This document shows, piece by piece, positions 43,382 to 52,361 of a DNA stretch of 64,000 bases. The DNA lies in contig OV277861.1 of assembly GCA_922989275.2 (NCBI GenBank), forward strand, positions 49,639,623 through 49,703,622, in the 5' to 3' direction. This DNA comes from Gari tellinella (Eukaryota; Mollusca; Bivalvia; Cardiida; Psammobiidae). A program made the position numbers and the translations under genes. The number at the start of each line of letters is the position of its first letter. Position 1 is the first letter of the stretch. The notes beneath the pieces are model-generated. The model was not told the DNA's origin. It searched no databases and saw only the letters and a program-made list of their open reading frames with translations.

Positions 43382-45124
43382 CTATTTGCTAACAGTTTGG
43401 AGCCTGATCAGACGCCAGGTAATTTGCCTCAACTTTGTATGTGTTTCCCGATATGCTTTCACATCTTCCCTCAACTCCTTACTCGTTTGCGAAAAATGCT
43501 TTGGCCTAATAATGTCATCACCGGCATAAACAGTAGTTAGTTCTGACCAGCATTTGTTCCATAGTACATTGTCATTGTCAACTTCGAACACTGTCATAGA
43601 TTCTTCGGACCAGCAAGTAAATAACAACTTGTCACAAGAAGAGGCATTCATTTCACAAAGTAATTGTGGAATGTAATAGAGAGGTATCGAATAATACGCA
43701 TTTCGGGAATATGCTGACGGTGATTTGCATTTGTTCTCATATGACATTCGTGTACTCTCCTCTAATTTGGATTTCAATGAACCATCAGTGCTTACGACCA
43801 TAAAGCTATCGTTTTCTTTATAACCAATACATATACAGCCTTTTTCGACCATGTTCAATTCAGGATAAATGGCTGGCAATACTTTAGCACAAACAGTGGC
43901 TACTGCATCTTCTTCGTGCACAGTACCATAATTCATTCTCTCTAGAACGTCTTCAGAAAACGCGGGTCTTTCCTTTTTTAGAATAACCTGATCATAATGC
44001 GCTTGTTGGTCCTTTAATTTCCCTAATCCAAGGGCTTTGTGGCACGTACTACCCGTTACCAATGATTTACCTCTAATATCGAACCATCTGTCCGTCCGCT
44101 GTTTGATGTACCTCGTATTATCTGTTACATAACTGTCATTTAATTCGTACCAGTTAGGTTGGCCTCCAAGCATAACCATATCTGACTTTTGGAATACCGA
44201 TTGCTTGTCGTTCAGTGTTGCTGCATAATACGATAGTTCGTTTGTCAACTTGAGACTCTCTACTACATGCGACACTATAGAACATCTACTGGTTCTGATG
44301 GAGCATACTGCAGGATAGTATCTGGAAGTCATCCAATTACTTCCGCCCATGGTTTTAAGTTTAGTCTCTAAGCGCTCTAGAGAATCGGCCTTCTCTCGCA
44401 ACAGTGCATTACATTCAGCAAGATATTTAATTTCATGTACTATATACTGATGTAATTCACTTTTGTCAGATGTTGACAACTGCTGCATACTAAGCACCCC
44501 GTTCTCCATGAAGTGGTCTAATTTGGCCTGAATTCTCATTACATCCTCAACATGCATTCTACTTTCAGTTTTTCTTTCCTGCAAACTGGGTTTGGTTTCG
44601 TAACCCCAACAATCAATGTCCCCCATCTTCTTTCCTATTCCTCGACTGATTTTCTTACCATCCACACATAGTTTCAAAGGCTTATGCGACAATACCTGGG
44701 ATATTGCCTCTTTATGATTTTCACATATTCCTGGATATATTTGCTCTTTTTGTTCGTTTTGTCTGTACAAGTTCTTCATAGCTGGCACAGCAAAGTTAAT
44801 CCTTGAATCATCCGGATTCATCTCACCCAAACCGGCGGTATCGTCTAAGACCTGACCAAAAATTCTAAGACCAGACATAAACCGAAGGAATTTTCCATGA
44901 AATAATCTATATCCTAACTGCCAAAACTTCAGAGTTTCTTTCTGGTAGCGCATTTGGCTCGTGTTGCTACTTGAAAACCACTCTACCATGTCATTAAATA
45001 GAAGGTAACATATATTGTTTATCGGTAATTTGCCTTCATAAATCAATCGGTTGAATTTCAAGTAAGAATCTAGTCTACCACTTTCAAACAAAGAATTCAG
45101 TACCTGGGGTAATATTTTTTCCAT
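43382..45124 (-). CDS. YqaJ/lambda-exonuclease-like nuclease ORF
   Basis: The 580-codon open frame ends in a PD-(D/E)xK nuclease domain of the YqaJ viral recombinase type (lambda exonuclease/RecE relatives, which resect double-stranded DNA ends). The motifs, in order, are RWFDIRGKSLVTGST (346-360), MNYGTVHEEDAVAT (397-410), the acidic STDG (445-448, catalytic D447), the ENK triad (E463, K465), and YIPQLLCEM (484-492). All core residues expected of the family are present. Residues 1-340 are not assignable; LCVDGKKIS (152-160) followed by GDIDCWGYE (168-176) could be an RNase H-like first strand, and about 229-260 is probably coiled coil. The ATG at 45124 is only the first in this frame: the frame continues upstream past a stop into zinc-finger modules. 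The last 16 or so codons are read through half of a core-2 palindrome, so the C-terminus is probably not native. It lies inside the 42731-47351 element. Confidence 0.8.
   Translation of the reverse strand: MEKILPQVLNSLFESGRLDSYLKFNRLIYEGKLPINNICYLLFNDMVEWFSSSNTSQMRYQKETLKFWQLGYRLFHGKFLRFMSGLRIFGQVLDDTAGLGEMNPDDSRINFAVPAMKNLYRQNEQKEQIYPGICENHKEAISQVLSHKPLKLCVDGKKISRGIGKKMGDIDCWGYETKPSLQERKTESRMHVEDVMRIQAKLDHFMENGVLSMQQLSTSDKSELHQYIVHEIKYLAECNALLREKADSLERLETKLKTMGGSNWMTSRYYPAVCSIRTSRCSIVSHVVESLKLTNELSYYAATLNDKQSVFQKSDMVMLGGQPNWYELNDSYVTDNTRYIKQRTDRWFDIRGKSLVTGSTCHKALGLGKLKDQQAHYDQVILKKERPAFSEDVLERMNYGTVHEEDAVATVCAKVLPAIYPELNMVEKGCICIGYKENDSFMVVSTDGSLKSKLEESTRMSYENKCKSPSAYSRNAYYSIPLYYIPQLLCEMNASSCDKLLFTCWSEESMTVFEVDNDNVLWNKCWSELTTVYAGDDIIRPKHFSQTSKELREDVKAYRETHTKLRQITWRLIRLQTVSK
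43388..43424 (-). repeat. Half core-2 palindrome forming the 3' end of the nuclease ORF
   Basis: GCTAACAGTTTGGAGCCTGA and TCAGACGCC match one arm of the 41612-41694 palindrome. The stop codon of the nuclease frame (CTA on the plus strand, 43382-43384) lies at its edge. Confidence 0.7.
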
Positions 45125-45825
45125 TTCACCAATAGCTTCATCTGTGGTAAGAATGTCCTCTCTGAATTGTGCGTCTTTATCACTATCGTCATGTATTTAA
45201 TCCCTGTTTTCAGATACTTTTACAGGTGTATTAACAGTCCCATGGCTGCTTTGTTTCTTGCGGATGATAACAACATTACCTTTTACTATTATTTCCTTGC
45301 CACTTCGTTCAATAGAGGAAGGAATAATGCCTTCATGTAATTTCGAATTGTAGCCATATTTGTGAGATCCAGCAGTGTCCAAACAAAATTCACGGTATTA
45401 TAAAACACTCTCACTATGTTTTGTACGACAGTGTTCAATTATTTCTTCCTCTAAACTGTCAGAAGGTGTATCGCAATTTACACATTTAAACTGTGGAAGA
45501 TCTGAAATATTCATGTCGGAACAACTTGGAATATTTTCGATGTTTTTAGATTTTACTGGGGTCTTCACATTTCCTGTTCCACAATCACTATTTTTTATTA
45601 TAACCACGTCGTCTTTAACAACAATTGTTTTTTCTGTCTTTTTACATCACTTGGTACTATATCTGGGTAAGCTTTTGATCGATAGCCATATTTGCCACTA
45701 CTTTCATCAAGTACAAATTCACGATACTTTAGACAGAGGTCTGCATGGTAATGTGTGCAGTGTGTAACAATTCCTGTCATTGACGTACATGACTTCTCAC
45801 AGCGATAACACTTAAAACGGTCCAT
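45125..45825 (-). pseudogene. Two duplicated C2H2 modules upstream of the nuclease, interrupted
   Basis: Two modules lie in tandem. Each has a C2H2 finger (FKCYRC..HCTHYH; FKCVNC..HCRTKH), then a YREF.LD phrase, a KYGY.SK phrase, and an IVPS/IIPS phrase followed by lysine-rich sequence and a VVII motif. The first module starts at the ATG at 45825 (MDRFKCYRC). Three lesions break it: a frameshift near 45627-45640 in an A-rich run, a TAA at 45398-45400 where the sister module has lysine, and a TAA at 45197-45199. From the frameshift onward the reading is in frame with the nuclease ORF, so the ancestral protein was probably fingers plus nuclease in one chain of about 800 residues. Assembly error or an unusual intron are alternatives for the lesions. 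Confidence 0.65.
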
Positions 45826-45964
45826 AGTCACTACAACAAATATATAATACATTGTGTCAATGATGAACAAGCAAATTGTTTGATAGGGATATAAAAGCTT
45901 GATGGAGGGTATGAGAGAGACACATAGATTATTCAGGTAGACAGGCAGACAGAGACAGATAGAC

Positions 45965-45978
45965 TTGCAGACAGAGAT

Positions 45979-46011
<33 letters not shown>

Positions 46012-46115
46012 GAGAGAGATAGAGATAGATAGAGAGAGAGAGAGAGAGAGTGAAGGAGAGAGAGGGAGCGAGAAAGAGAGAGGGAGAGAGAGAAAGTGAA
46101 AGAGAAAGACAGACA
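45965..46115. repeat. Compound CA / TA / GA microsatellite
   Basis: An ACACAC run, then TATATA, then a long GAGA tract with GGAGAGAGAGAG variants. The minus-strand open frame that covers it is serine/leucine low-complexity sequence and is not claimed as coding. Confidence 0.9.
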
Positions 46116-46149
46116 TACAGTTATACTGCACGCTCAAAGTGAGTCTCCA

Positions 46150-46402
46150 TTAACCATTTCCCTTATAGAAGCGACTTTTAGCGTATTTAAAATATTCCTC
46201 CGCTGAAGAAAATAGTTCCAGTTTAAACCCTCATGAACAATAACCATTATAAATATTGTATATAGCCTAGCAGAGTTTAGCTTAAAGCAGGCTGAAAGTA
46301 ATGCAGAATGTGCCTTAAGGCACATTCTGCTTTACTTTCAACCTGCTTTAAGTGGTTACCTGTTTCTCAAAACTAGAAACAAGCTATGAGGTAAAGGGTT
46401 AA
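46150..46402 (+). mobile_element. MITE-A inside the YqaJ element, TTAA-flanked
   Basis: TTAACCATTTCCCTTATAGA to AGCTATGAGGTAAAGGGTTAA. An excellent core-1 hairpin lies at about 46279-46353, tipped GTGCCTTAAGGCAC. It inserted after the host element did. Confidence 0.8.
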
Positions 46403-46838
46403 ATATGTACATGTAGTTTAAGATAAATGCCATTACTCATCTTATGAATAGACTAACAACGATAAAACAATCATAAATGTGGATTTTTTTTTATATACAC
46501 ATGCTTTTCACAGCAAAACATGATAGTGATCTGTTTTATGATTTGCCATAATTGCCGCAGGCTATTATATAAAAAAAAAGCTAATATGTATATCATACTC
46601 GCGACATAGGTGTGAAAACCTAAACCCCATACAATAATATAATAATTTTAGGTCAACAATTTACATTCAGGTCTGCGAACGAGAAGGTTGGCGGAATGTC
46701 CGTTGAAATTATGATAAAATGCACGACAAATAATACTAATGTTACTTCAAATACAAAGCCCAAAACACCAACGCTATGGCAAATGGCTCGACTCTATTCT
46801 TTGAAAACGTGTACGCATTCATAACTATAGAATATTAG
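46403..46838. other. No gene seen
   Basis: AT-rich right-hand interior of the YqaJ element, with no frame or motif that I can support. Confidence 0.4.
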
Positions 46839-46955
46839 TCGGTTAGGTGTTTATCATTGGAGTTAAACGATTTAGTTTGGTTTTTATCCACTTAGCATGT
46901 TGCCGGGTTGGGTTTTTATCTATTAGACGGTTAGGTTTTTATCCATTTTCTTGCA
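46839..46955 (-). repeat. Right subterminal GGATAAA motifs
   Basis: On the minus strand AATGGATAAAAACCTAACCG, AGATAAAAACCCAACCCG, GTGGATAAAAACCAAAC and GATAAACACCTAACCG follow one another. They restate the terminal-repeat phrase and mirror the left subterminal copies. Confidence 0.6.
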
Positions 46956-47285
46956 TTCTGCACATAGAAACGAACATTGTGACAACAAGCATTGGAATAA
47001 AAACACAGTTTAAGCAAGTATACAAAGTAGTGTCGTTTTGCTTCCAAACTACAACATAGCATGGGCAAATAAAACCTGTAAGTATTTTTAAGGATTTTTT
47101 ATAAATATTTTGATCGAATGTTTGGCCTTGTTCCTCAACATTCAAGCTTAAAACACAAAGATATATTTATGTAACTATGCATCTTTGGTATTAAAGAAGT
47201 ACTTGGTCGATAGCGACAGATAATACAACCGATACCTACCTTTCAATAGTGAAGTTATAAAAAAACGAAAGAAGCCATGTAAAAA

Positions 47286-47351
47286 CGTCAGCCATGTTTG
47301 AGCCGGGTTAGGATTGCTGAGCCTGTCAGGTTTATCCGGGTACATTGTGTG
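47286..47351 (-). repeat. Right terminal inverted repeat of the YqaJ element
   Basis: Read on the minus strand it begins CACACAATGTACCCGGATAA and continues ACCTGACAGGCTCAGCAATC and CTAACCCGGCTC. GTCTA follows directly outside. Confidence 0.75.
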
Positions 47352-47392
47352 GTCTATCACAACTTAGATAATCTACAAAGTAACATGATATT

Positions 47393-47541
47393 TAATTAAG
47401 ATACTAAGGCAGTAAAATAATACAGCTCCTATAAAGCTATGTAGATCCTCTATATCTAATAAAATTTTGTTTACTGAATCAGATCGTTTTTATACGCCCA
47501 CCTCTAAAGGTGGTCGTATATTGGTGTGGGCCTGTCCGTCC

Positions 47542-47572
<31 letters not shown>

Positions 47573-48402
47573 AACATTTAGTTTGCCCGGAGTTTTTCTG
47601 GAAAACTGTTATAGGAATATTAATGAAACTTCACACAAATGTTAAATGCATCAAGATCTAAAGCTGAGTCGAGTTTGAGGTTCGTTCTAATTTTTGTTAC
47701 AGAGTTATCTGCCCTTGATGTACTAAAATATGCTATAAGAAGCTTGTCCACAGTTTTCTGGGAAAACTATTGAAGGGATATTAATGAAACTTCACACAAA
47801 TGGTAAATGCATCAATATCTAAAGCTGAGTCGAGTTTGAGGTTCATTAAATTTATTTTACAGAGTTGCGTTTTATGGGAAAACTGTTGAAGGGATATTAA
47901 TGAAACTTCACAGAAAGGTTATATGCATCAAGATCTGAAGTTACAGAGTTATCTGTCCTTGTTGAACTGGAATATTCTATAAAAGGCTTATTTGACATTG
48001 TTAACACACTTAGCAACCACAGTTCTGAATGGGTTTTGATTATGTTTGCCCACAGTATAATTATAGAAGTAAAGTTCATGAAAGGGTTGATTATTATTGA
48101 AATCGGTTCATTGTGTCAAGTTATCTGCCCTCGGTGTACTCAGATATGCTAGAAAATGCTTTATTTCTGTATTGTTTATGCTCTCAGAGCTCTAAAAGTC
48201 TACAAATTAGAACAAATTTTGATAGAAATATATATTTTTTTGCCCATGGGCGTATAATGTACCGCTTGCGGTGCTCTCGTTGTCTACTTTCTACATTAGA
48301 ATAATCTACATATTTAATTAAGATAGACAGTAAAATAATACAGCTCCTATAAAGCTATATGTATATCTAATACAATTCAGTTTACTGAATCAGATCTTTT
48401 TT
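47393..48402 (+). repeat. Interspersed repeat flanked by 90-bp direct repeats
   Basis: ACAGCTCCTATAAAGCTAT and TTTACTGAATCAGATC occur at 47393-47490 and again at 48316-48400. Between them (about 47492-48283) is a repeat opening TATACGCCCACCTCTAAAGG and closing GGGCGTATAATGTACC. It holds a CCGT microsatellite and about three 120-bp units (GAAACTTCACACAAATG, AAAGCTGAGTCGAGTTTGAG). Non-coding. Confidence 0.55.
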
Positions 48403-48751
48403 GTCTACTGTCTACATTAGAATAATAAAAATTATTAACACGTTATTTCCACAGACGTCTAACAGAATTTTTAGACAGACGGACGAATGGAGGGACACAG
48501 CCACGTGTATACACTGTTCCATTTAACGCCACCAATAATACAGTAATACATCTCTATAACGACCATTAAATTGTGTTAATTATGAGGTTTTAATTCACAT
48601 GGCAGCTTAAAGCAAGATGAAAGAACATGTCGATTGTGGGTCACTAAATTCAAGGTGCAAAATGCGTATCTATATAGAGTAAAGGGTTAAGATTAGTCCA
48701 ACTTATCATAATCAAACGCCTGTCTGTTGCGCAAGTTTCTTCACCTACCAT
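48403..48751. other. No gene; MITE-A/E scraps
   Basis: GGCAGCTTAAAGCAAGATGAAAG and GTATCTATATAGAGTAAAGG near 48602-48690 are remnants of MITE ends and cores. CATCTCTATAACGACCATTA near 48550 is a MITE-E arm. Confidence 0.4.
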
Positions 48752-48948
48752 CAGTCGAACTTCGATATATCGAACTCGGTTAAATCGAAAATACCCGTAT
48801 TTCAAAGTTAAAACGTGGCTTAGCCACGTTTTAACTTTAAATATGGGTATGTTCGACCTAACCGAGCATGAAACAATGCAGTTCATGTGTCGAACCGTAT
48901 CGGATAGTTTGAGTTTGAAAGCGAGTTCGAGATATCGAAGTTCGACTG
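48752..48948. mobile_element. MITE-F copy
   Basis: CAGTCGAACTTCGATATATC to GATATCGAAGTTCGACTG, with the same hairpin centre as 12500-12692 (AAACGTGGCTTAGCCACGTT). The left TA is lost. Confidence 0.75.
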
Positions 48949-49299
48949 TTTATCACAAATCATACGATACTGTTATTTCGACAAACACATGACATGTATG
49001 AAAAAGGAAGTAACTGATATGTTGCTTTGTTTCCTTATCCCTTTTCTCCAAAGCTACACTTTTAAAATCTATATCTAAACGCGTTTAAGACAACGTACTG
49101 CTTAAAGCAATAAGAAAGTAAAAAAAACTCCTTTATGAGCTTTCTGCTTATATTGTTTTAAGTTGTCACGCGTTTTCAACACCATAATGCTACAACAACG
49201 CTTACCGGGTAGCCTTGGATGCATACACAGGTGCCAGACGCATGCTTTGCCCCAATATAACACCTCCTAACACAAAAGCAAACACACATCCTTTTCCAT

Positions 49300-50621
49300 G
49301 ACCAAACACCATATTCTGACCTAAAGCTCATTTTTGGAAAAAAAATGTTTATACACTGAAAATATTCTCTAAACGTCCACTTTTTAAACTCTTTTCGAAA
49401 CAGGAAATGGTACACTGACGTAATAAGTTTTATTTCAAGTACTAGGTTGAATGTGCATTGAATTGAGTTCTTGAATTTTGAGTCTCTCTCTACCTTACGT
49501 CACACCTCCAAATTCGATGGTTTAGGTATTTTGCACGTGCGAAACGTGTATGGGGACTTTAGTAAACACGGCTTTTGATTATTTGTTGGTCATCAATCGT
49601 CCTAACAGAAAAACATTTAATATGCCCAGAAAGCGGATTGGACTAATCACAAGAGCGCTCGAAATGTATTCAGAGCCAACCTGAACTACCACGTTAACGT
49701 CATGGACGTTTAAGGTCCTGTGTGTCCTAAAATCGTTTTCATAAGCTAAACATTAAACATCAAGATATTATTATACCAACTGCAAAGCATTTCAACATGT
49801 TGCTCGCCAATATCTGCTTGTTTTGAGGACATTTTGTCTGACCGGAAGTGTAAAGACTAACGTCATTAGCGCCTACAGATGAAAAACTCACGTATATTGA
49901 ATCTTGCATTTTGGTCATCACTCACTTGCTCGTATGTTTCTACGCGTCTACGGTGACAGCTCGTGCATGTCTGGACCGTCGAATATGTCAAATTAACTTA
50001 ACGTAACTGCGTTTACGGCTTCAGCGCCAATCGTTTAAAAGCAAAGTTTTAACTCGGCGGCTCAAAATAACCTTTTTTATTGATACATTGCACGTCGCAG
50101 AAACCGTTTAGGGTGGCATTCTTTAAGTATTCTGTAAATGTCACTTAGCCACTGTTGATAGCTAGTGGCATTTTTGGTATTTTACATATTATAAGAAAAC
50201 AGACCAGGAGTTGCCTTAGTATTTTTATTTCAGTGCCGTTTGAACAATATTCCATCAATACTTACATTGTGTTTATTCAAAGTAATCATTTAAGTGCTAC
50301 ATATGGCACCAATGTCACGTTGAAAGCTAATAGCCCAACAGACAAATGTCATTCATGACATTGTGACTTGTCATTTTAGGGTTAGGTTACAATTTCAATC
50401 ATATTTTCCATAATTCGTGATCAATTTCAATGAAACTTTTTTTCCTATTATAAAACATTTTCATCTCATGAAAAATGTAAATTGTGGCATCCGGATTAAC
50501 TAGTTTTTAGAGTAGCACCTTTCGTTCTGAGTGGACGTTTAGAAAATATTTTCAGTGTATAGTATATAGGCCTACTATATAATTTTTTTTCTTCAAAAAA
50601 TGAGCTTTTTGGTGTTTGGTC
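49300..50621. mobile_element. 1.3-kb element with long terminal inverted repeats
   Basis: GACCAAACACCATATTCTGA at the left and the inverse of TTTTTGGTGTTTGGTC at the right pair up. Further inward AAGCTCATTTTTGGAAAAAA and CACTGAAAATATTCTCTAAA with CGTCCACTTT do too, giving imperfect repeats of about 85-95 bp. The interior holds a 67-codon plus frame without recognisable domains. No target duplication was found. Confidence 0.6.
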
Positions 50622-50704
50622 ACCTTAGCTTGCGCGACGTCTTAGCTTGCCAAGCTGGATTATTTTGGATACTGATACGATCCTACTCCTTTTTCTTCAT
50701 GTGA

Positions 50705-50800
50705 ATGTGGTCCAGTAGTAATGGATCGTAAGTTCGACCTCCCGCCGGACCAAGTTCTTCTGCAGATAAGAGTTTTTCAACCGAGGTTCGATGAATCAAT
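50705..50800 (+). repeat. tRNA-derived SINE fragment
   Basis: GTGGTCCAGTAGTAATGGAT precedes a B-box-like AAGTTCGACCTCC and CCGCCGGACCAAG, matching the SINE at 15585 (GAGTTCGATCCTCCGCCGGACC). The A box is unclear. Confidence 0.5.
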
Positions 50801-50934
50801 GCTAAAAAATACACTGGGCATCCGAAAGAAGAAGAAAACTATGTCAATATTTTAAGAGTAGGGCATCGCTTCCGGGACGGTTCTTTCTGTATCCGCTCCC
50901 CTCTCTTTGTGGCGTTAAATTAGATGGCAGAAAC

Positions 50935-51045
50935 TCTCTTTTTTATATCTCGAACTCTCTAAAGTCAAACATATCCGTAATTTTAAGTTATAACGTGACT
51001 AGATTATGTCAGGTTTTACAGATATGTTCGACGTAAACGTGCACC
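50935..51045. mobile_element. Decayed MITE-F
   Basis: TATATCTCGAACTCTCTAAA, CAAACATATCCGTAATTTTA and CAGATATGTTCGACGTAAAC follow the MITE-F layout without intact ends. Confidence 0.35.
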
Positions 51046-51216
51046 CAGTTGTGTTCTTCTTAGTTGTTCCACAGGATGGTTTATCCAGTAGTGATTCATT
51101 TTTGTCAAAAGAGAGGCAGAACATGTTACAAGACAGAACGAGTTAACTCCCTTCGTGTATATTTCGGCGTTTCAGATTTTCATGAACTGGGGAACTTCCA
51201 GGTTTACGTGAAACTA

Positions 51217-51539
51217 CAGCACTCTCTCCCTACAACGACCCCTCCCTACAACAACTCTTGTCGCAGTTCATCAAACTAGAGAATTACGTCTAACGCTTTT
51301 ACTGCTTTAATATCGTCTTCTAAAAGTTGTCGTCTGCTGTTTTTCTCAAAATTTTGACAGAAAAAACCTTTAATGACGAGTGACAAACTGCTTGATTCCA
51401 TAACGCGGCGTCTGATCTAGCTGATCTAGATTCAAGCGGTTTGCAAATGTAAGCCGATTTCCCTCCATCTAACGACTCCCTCCGAACAACGCACACAAAT
51501 CTCTCCCATTTGATGTCGTTGTGTAGAGAAGGAGCACTG
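51217..51539. mobile_element. MITE-D, TA-flanked
   Basis: CAGCACTCTCTCCCTACAAC to TGTGTAGAGAAGGAGCACTG with TA outside both. The centre is a core-2 remnant (GCTTGATTCCATAACGCGGC). Confidence 0.7.
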
Positions 51540-51721
51540 TAGGCTATATACAATTTAATAAACTGAAGAAAATGACAGTTTGTTGAGTTTTAAATGCAGA
51601 TGATGCATGTCAAACAGTTTGGCGCCAAATCAGACGACATCGAGTTACTTCGGTGTGTGACCTTACTTGACACGGTTCACTTCTTGATGCACAATTATTT
51701 TATTTGGAAATGAGTATGCAT

Positions 51722-52096
51722 TCCATCCCTACAACGGCCATCCGAACAGCGATTCCCTTCTTACAGCAACCCCTTGTCCCCGCAGTTCCCTTAACAGGAC
51801 AACAATGACTTACACTTTTACAGCTGCAATAGCGTCTGCTTAAAATTGTCGACTGCTGTTTTTTTTCTCAAAGTTACATATAAGTGAACATTTTATTGAT
51901 ATAATAAATATATATTGACGAGTGACAAACAGCTTGAATCCAGATCGGACGCCGCATTACGCGGCGGGTGATCTGGGTTCAAGCTGTTTGCAAAAGTAAG
52001 CAAAGTCTTAATTTTCTCTCCCTATAACGACTCCTTCCGATCAACACACATAATCCGTGTCTCCCATTTAGTGTCGTTGCAGAGAGGAAGCACTGT
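51722..52096. mobile_element. MITE-D copy with full core 2
   Basis: The left end is degraded (CCATCCCTACAACGGCCATC); the right is TCGTTGCAGAGAGGAAGCACTG. Core 2 at about 51926-51992 pairs well (CAAACAGCTTGAATCCAGAT and inverse). Confidence 0.65.
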
Positions 52097-52111
52097 ACAT
52101 CATTTACTACA

Positions 52112-52361
52112 CCAGGGGCCCGTTTTACTAAACTACTTACGCAAAAAATTTGCGTAAGTCAAAATTTTAAATTTTAATTTATATTTTTTATTATCAATTG
52201 CTACAAACAGCAAATAGCCAGATCAGAGGTCGCGCTTTTAGCGCGTCCTCTGATCTGGCTATTTGCTGTTTGCAAACGTTTATGATCGAAAACAAAGAGT
52301 TAAACGATTTTGACTTACGCAAAAATTTTGCGTAAGTTGTTTAGTAAAACGGGCCCCTGGT
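52112..52361. mobile_element. MITE-H, intact
   Basis: ACCAGGGGCCCGTTTTACTA and its inverse bound the element. Each arm contains a smaller palindrome (CTTACGCAAAAAATTTGCGT). The core is a long hairpin at about 52203-52275 (AAACAGCAAATAGCCAGATC), a core-2 relative. Confidence 0.8.

Larger units (their letters stand above)
42731..47351. mobile_element. 4.6-kb TIR transposon-like element carrying a YqaJ nuclease and zinc fingers
   Basis: About 70 bp at 42731-42801 is inverted at 47286-47351. Both ends begin CACACWATGTACCC and continue GGATAAACCTRACAGGCTC and CCTAACCCG. GTCTA lies directly outside each end (42726-42730 and 47352-47356), a 5-bp target duplication. Subterminal DNA on both sides repeats a GGATAAAnACCTAAC motif taken from the terminal repeat (about 43200-43235 left; 46845-46955 right, inverted). 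The only substantial coding is on the minus strand: two C2H2 modules and a 580-codon nuclease ORF. A MITE-A and a compound microsatellite have landed inside. CAC-starting ends with a 5-bp duplication recall Transib, but no Transib/RAG-like protein is seen. The class is unassigned. Confidence 0.75.

Noticed and set aside
45598..46137. Upstream half of the 179-residue minus frame (Ser/Leu/Ile/Tyr-rich)
   Set aside because: Read through a GA/TA/CA microsatellite. Only the part from the ATG at 45825 matches the duplicated zinc-finger module.
42731..47351. Assigning the YqaJ element to Transib
   Set aside because: CAC-type ends and a 5-bp duplication fit, but the CACWATG phrase starts two bases inside the duplicated boundary and no RAG1/Transib-like protein is visible.
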